Shown: piece after piece, positions 60,098 through 64,000 of the stretch
Numbering within the stretch: the first letter of the stretch is position 1
How the letters are laid out: the number at the start of each line of letters is the position of its first letter
Assembly (NCBI RefSeq): GCF_036588685.1
Contig: NC_086380.1
Coordinates: 35,292,692 to 35,356,691 of the forward strand
Source of the DNA: Mytilus trossulus
Taxonomy: Eukaryota; Mollusca; Bivalvia; Mytilida; Mytilidae
DNA length: 64,000 nucleotides
Direction: 5' to 3'
Made by a program: the position numbers and the translations under genes
Notes under the pieces: generated by a model
Seen by the model: only the letters and a program-made list of their open reading frames with translations
What the model was told of the DNA's origin: nothing
The model's database searches: none

Positions 60098-60705
60098 TTT
60101 GATCACTGAATGTAACAAGAACAGAGACGTCATATAAAAGTTTGTACAAAACGAAAACCGGCATACATACGCCGATTAAACCATGTCTTCAATACAACAA
60201 GAAACACTTCTCTTGAACTGAATTTTAATGTGCGCATCGTTATGCGTTTACTTTTCTACATTGGCTAGAGGTATAGGGGAGGGTTGAGATCTCATAAAAA
60301 TGTTTAAACCAGCCGCATTTTTTCACCTGTTTCAAGCCTCTTGCCTTTGTTAGTCTTGTATTTTTTTTATTAATTTTAGTTTCTTGTGTATAATTTGGCG
60401 TTTAGTATGGCGTTCATTATCACTGAACTGGTAAATGTTTGTTTATGGGCCAGCTGAAGGACACCTCCGGTTGCTGGAATTTCTTGATGCATTGAAGACC
60501 TGTTAGGGACCTTCTGCAGTTGTCTGTTCTGTGGTCGGGTTGTTGTCTCTTTGACACATTACCCATTTCCTTTCTCAATTTATTGATCACTGAATGTAAC
60601 AAGAACAGAGACGTCATCAAAAAATTCGTACTAAACGAAAACCGAAATGCATACGCCTATTCAATCATCAAGGATTAAAGCCTGTCCTTAATACAACAAG
60701 AAACA
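60098..60705. repeat. Direct repeats flanking a reversed family D copy
   Basis: TGATCACTGAATGTAACAAG begins a block at about 60098 and again at about 60583; each runs on through AACAGAGACGTCAT and AATACAACAAGAAACA. Between them, 60245-60580 is a reversed family D element. Confidence 0.75.
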
Positions 60706-61204
60706 TTCTATTTCAAATGTTTAGTACCTATTGCACGTTCGAGAAAAAAAACCTTTGCCAATGTACTATAGTTTTAATAGAATGGAAGTAGAAACAATTC
60801 TGAATTTGGTCATGTTAGGGTCGTAAATTTATAGCTTATGATACGATATGCATGGGCTCGTCATAATATTGGATATCGTTAGATGATATATGTTGCTCTC
60901 GCTCTAATATCTGGTAGAAACTTTTCTCCTTCGTAATTATGTTATACCACATCTCCGATTTGTATATCAAAATGTTAATAGCAATTTCTGTTTATTCTGG
61001 AAAACCTAAACATTAGCTGACGCTTAAATGTAATTACTTTACATTAGACATCTGTTGATTATAACAAATGAGGGTCAAAATGGGGGTCACAAAAAAGAGG
61101 AAGGGAAGAAAAAGATAAATAGCGGAAAATGAAGTATGGAGAGTAAACGAGTGCAGAATTTTCAAGAAAAATCTTAAAAAATAAAAGAAATAGGAAAATT
61201 CAAA

Positions 61205-61440
61205 AGATAACAGAGGGGACATTCAAACACATAGATACACATAATATAACTGGCAACGCAGTAACTGGAAAAAAAACCAGACAAACTCTCAAACAAACAG
61301 TAGCACACAAAACACAACATAGAACACTAAAGACCAAGCAAAACGAACCTAACCAAAAACTAGGGCTGATCTAAAGTGCTCAGGAAGGGTAAAACAGATC
61401 CTGCTGCAGATCTGGCACCCATCGTACGTGTTGTTCATAT
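61205..61440 (+). repeat. Family C repeat
   Basis: AACATAGAACACTAAAGACC, CAAAAACTAGGGCTGATCTA, GGAAGGGTAAAACAGATCCT. Diverged from the other copies. Between 60705 and 61205 no gene is seen. Confidence 0.75.
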
Positions 61441-62259
61441 TATTATAAACCCAGTAATAGTAATAGTCTAATTTGGTATGTAACTTTCGTAAAATACATT
61501 ACTGATGTAAAACAAAAACAATATACAGAGCAAAGATAATCTTATTACAGACAAAAATATTAAAAAAAAAAAAATCATAATTATTCAATTTCACGGAATA
61601 AGCCTTATATATTTGTAAGATGAAGAAATATCCTATACACATTATAGAAAATACAGAAATAAAACAACCCCTTTCAGATCCTCATGTACACATTATATTA
61701 CACAGGAAATCTTTGAAATGAACCACTTTATAATAGAGGAAGTACGATAAGATTGTTTGAACCAAAGGCGACATGGGTTATATCCGATGGGTTAATATAT
61801 GTATTAGTACCTATCTAGGTTTAACTATCTTGATTGAGCGATAAACAATTTTTATCTGACATGAACATATTTATTTGTAATATATGATTTAAATAAATAG
61901 AATAACACATTTTATCTGCGTGCATTTTTTAAGTCCTGACATTGTTTTAGATATTCCGTTGAATGTTTATTGTCTAATTAATAATCTGTTTCCGTTCTGA
62001 TAAAATTAAGTATTTTTTTAGTTCGCATTATTTTATTTCCACTTATTGTCAAACAAAATTTAATATCTAAATGAAGTTTGGATTAAGGAATGCAAATTCA
62101 TATTAAAGGGGCACTAGCTAGGAGGTATATAAAACATCAAAAGTAAGATTTGTTTTTGGTTTAATCAATAATGAAAGTGAAATAGTGAAATATAATCATT
62201 CGGTTTTAGCAGCCAAAATGAATAAATTTTGTCAAATTAAGCTAAGAAACGTTGACAAT

Positions 62260-62287
62260 GAATTATTCACTTGCAAGTGAATAATTC
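62260..62287. repeat. Perfect 28-bp palindrome
   Basis: GAATTATTCACTTG followed by its exact reverse complement. It has no loop. The surrounding 61440-62260 has no gene. Confidence 0.95.
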
Positions 62288-64000
62288 GACCTTGTTACAT
62301 CCGTATTTATGTGAACTTCAATTTAACCCTATAGCTAGAGATTGACAACACAAGTTCTGTACGTGTAGTGTTTTTTAAAGGAAAAGAAAACAAAGGAAAA
62401 TCATTTGATAACTCATTCGGTCCACATAAAATCATTCTTATACAGGTAAAAACAATGAGAAACATGTATGTTTAATCTATAAAATAAAATCAAACAGACT
62501 TATAAAATTCCAATTGCACGTGTTGACTTAATTTATTCATGTCTTTATTTATGTCTACATCGCTTATATATATATGGTCATCTGAGGTAAAATATTACAG
62601 ACTAGGGGAATAGCTCTGGTAGCATGGATGGAGGCGATTATATACGGACACATACAAAGACATCAGCCTAGCTCCATTTTCTAAATTTTAATCAGACAAA
62701 GATGACGTCACAAACATAAATACAAAATACTGACAAAAGGGGAACAACTCTCTCTTACATACAGAAACATAATCTGACCATACATACTGATATATAACAT
62801 CCCGCCCCAAAAAACAAAAAATTACTAATTTTTTACAATGGTCAATATGTTTATGTGTTATAAAAAAATACAATATATAATAATTTCCAAAATTGAAAGT
62901 TTACATGAATAAAGTTAATCTCTCACACTCTAGTACCCATTTTAAAACAAACGTACCAACGCTGCCCAACCGAAAGTCTGGCATCTCGGACTCCTCCCTC
63001 GGATGACCTTATGCACGCATTACTCTCACACGAACAATTACAGTGATACACACATAACAATGGCATTTCCTACTAGACAAACTGATATCATTATAAATAG
63101 CTGAATACACATTTAATTATATCATCGGAGACCTTAAACTCTTATATTTAATAAGGTTTTATTTATGATAAATATCACACCGCTAAATGATAAACGCATT
63201 CACATTAGCTTTAAAATCGAAGTAAACAAATAACGTAGATCAAAATTAACATGAAAAGTATCTGGATTCATAAAATCAACATAGTTAAAAATAAAATGTT
63301 CTCGTACAGAATAAATTCATCAGCTTTTCTTTAAAATGGGTCATCTCGGAAATCTGCAAAACGATGGCGATACAGTTATCACCAAAACACAGTAAATATA
63401 ATTACGTTTTATAAGTCATGGATTAAATACAGGTTACGGCGGAATGGACACAACAGCAATACAGTCAACATTACGCAATACACAACACACGTGTAGTTCA
63501 ACGGGTTAATCTGGGTCAACTTCAATACACAGTAAAATTGGCTCTTCTGGTGAAATCGGAACTTGAGTATGGATGGCGAAACAGTTATCACCGATACAAT
63601 TTGAATAATGTCAAATAAAAATAGCATATAATATTAAAATGCATAAACAGGATCCAAACGAATGTTTCAGAAATAAAATGCATGATCATATTAAATGCAA
63701 TGTGATAAATCTCACGTGCTTCAAGTTTAAAACGGGATACAGGTAGTTGACATTCATCACAAATCACAAAGACAGTACGTATACAAGACGAGACATGGTC
63801 TGTTCTTCTTTCCAAAAAAAATCAATTTAAATGTTGGTATATTTTTTTTTTTAAACAATGAAAAGTGTTGAGCATCATGGCGGCATGGCAGGATCCATCA
63901 GGAACATTCGGTCAACTTTATATGTAAAAATATCCAAAATCTAATGAGAAATTAAATCCAAAATATGTATAAATCATTATCCATCGATCGTTTAGGTCAC
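62288..64000. other. Right edge of window, no supported gene
   Basis: AT-rich. A phrase GGCGATACAGTTATCACC (63366) recurs with one change at 63578. Short minus-strand open frames (for example a Cys-rich 47-codon frame at about 62932-63072) cannot be tied to any family, though an exon of a gene beyond the edge cannot be excluded. Confidence 0.4.

Noticed and set aside
62932-63072. Cys-rich 47-codon minus-strand frame (CNCSC...)
   Set aside because: Too short, no family match, no acceptor in phase; an exon from a gene beyond the edge cannot be excluded but is not supported.
1-64000. CRISPR arrays, operons, bacterial or phage genes, tRNA and rRNA genes
   Set aside because: The window has spliced animal genes. 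The regular arrays (21, 26 and ~148 bp) have no repeat-spacer structure. I saw no convincing tRNA or rRNA.

Overview
This window looks like nuclear DNA of a bivalve mollusc, most likely a marine mussel (Mytilus or a close relative). The reasons are an AT-rich sequence, short exons with canonical GT-AG introns, animal gene families, and a dense set of short interspersed repeats that I recognise as typical of mussel genomes. The species cannot be fixed from sequence alone. Most of the 64 kb is intron, intergenic DNA and old mobile-element debris. I find three gene models that can be read from start to stop, plus one orphan exon.

Region 1 (1-8.8 kb): a five-exon plus-strand gene for an isochorismatase-domain protein of the ISOC1 type (198 residues). 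Its last intron is swollen by repeats. Region 2 (8.8-22 kb): intergenic repeats, two LINE-like relics (one of them near position 200), a large repeat with hairpin ends, and a tandem duplication of about 1.7-3.3 kb that ends just before the next gene. Region 3 (22-31.2 kb): a three-exon plus-strand gene for a 12-helix major facilitator transporter of the nodulin-like/NFD4 type (447 residues) with a 7.3 kb first intron. Region 4 (34.6-38 kb): a four-exon minus-strand gene, convergent with the transporter, for a cGAS-like receptor (cGLR, Mab-21 fold nucleotidyltransferase, 509 residues). It carries a cysteine/histidine-rich zinc-finger block at the N-terminus and keeps all three predicted metal-binding acidic residues. 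This is the most interesting gene here. Region 5 (38-64 kb): mostly repeats, including foldback elements, a 2 kb tandem duplication, a DNA transposon with arrays of a GACGTC-centred motif at both ends, an orphan exon of an MFSD11/UNC93-like transporter, and several palindromic MITE-like sequences.

The three genes do not form an obvious pathway; they are neighbours in a repeat-rich region. The cGLR is predicted to make a cyclic dinucleotide-type second messenger on sensing a ligand and so to act in innate immunity. Exon borders were fixed by matching reading frame, splice consensus and intron phase by eye; transcript data would be needed to confirm untranslated exons.
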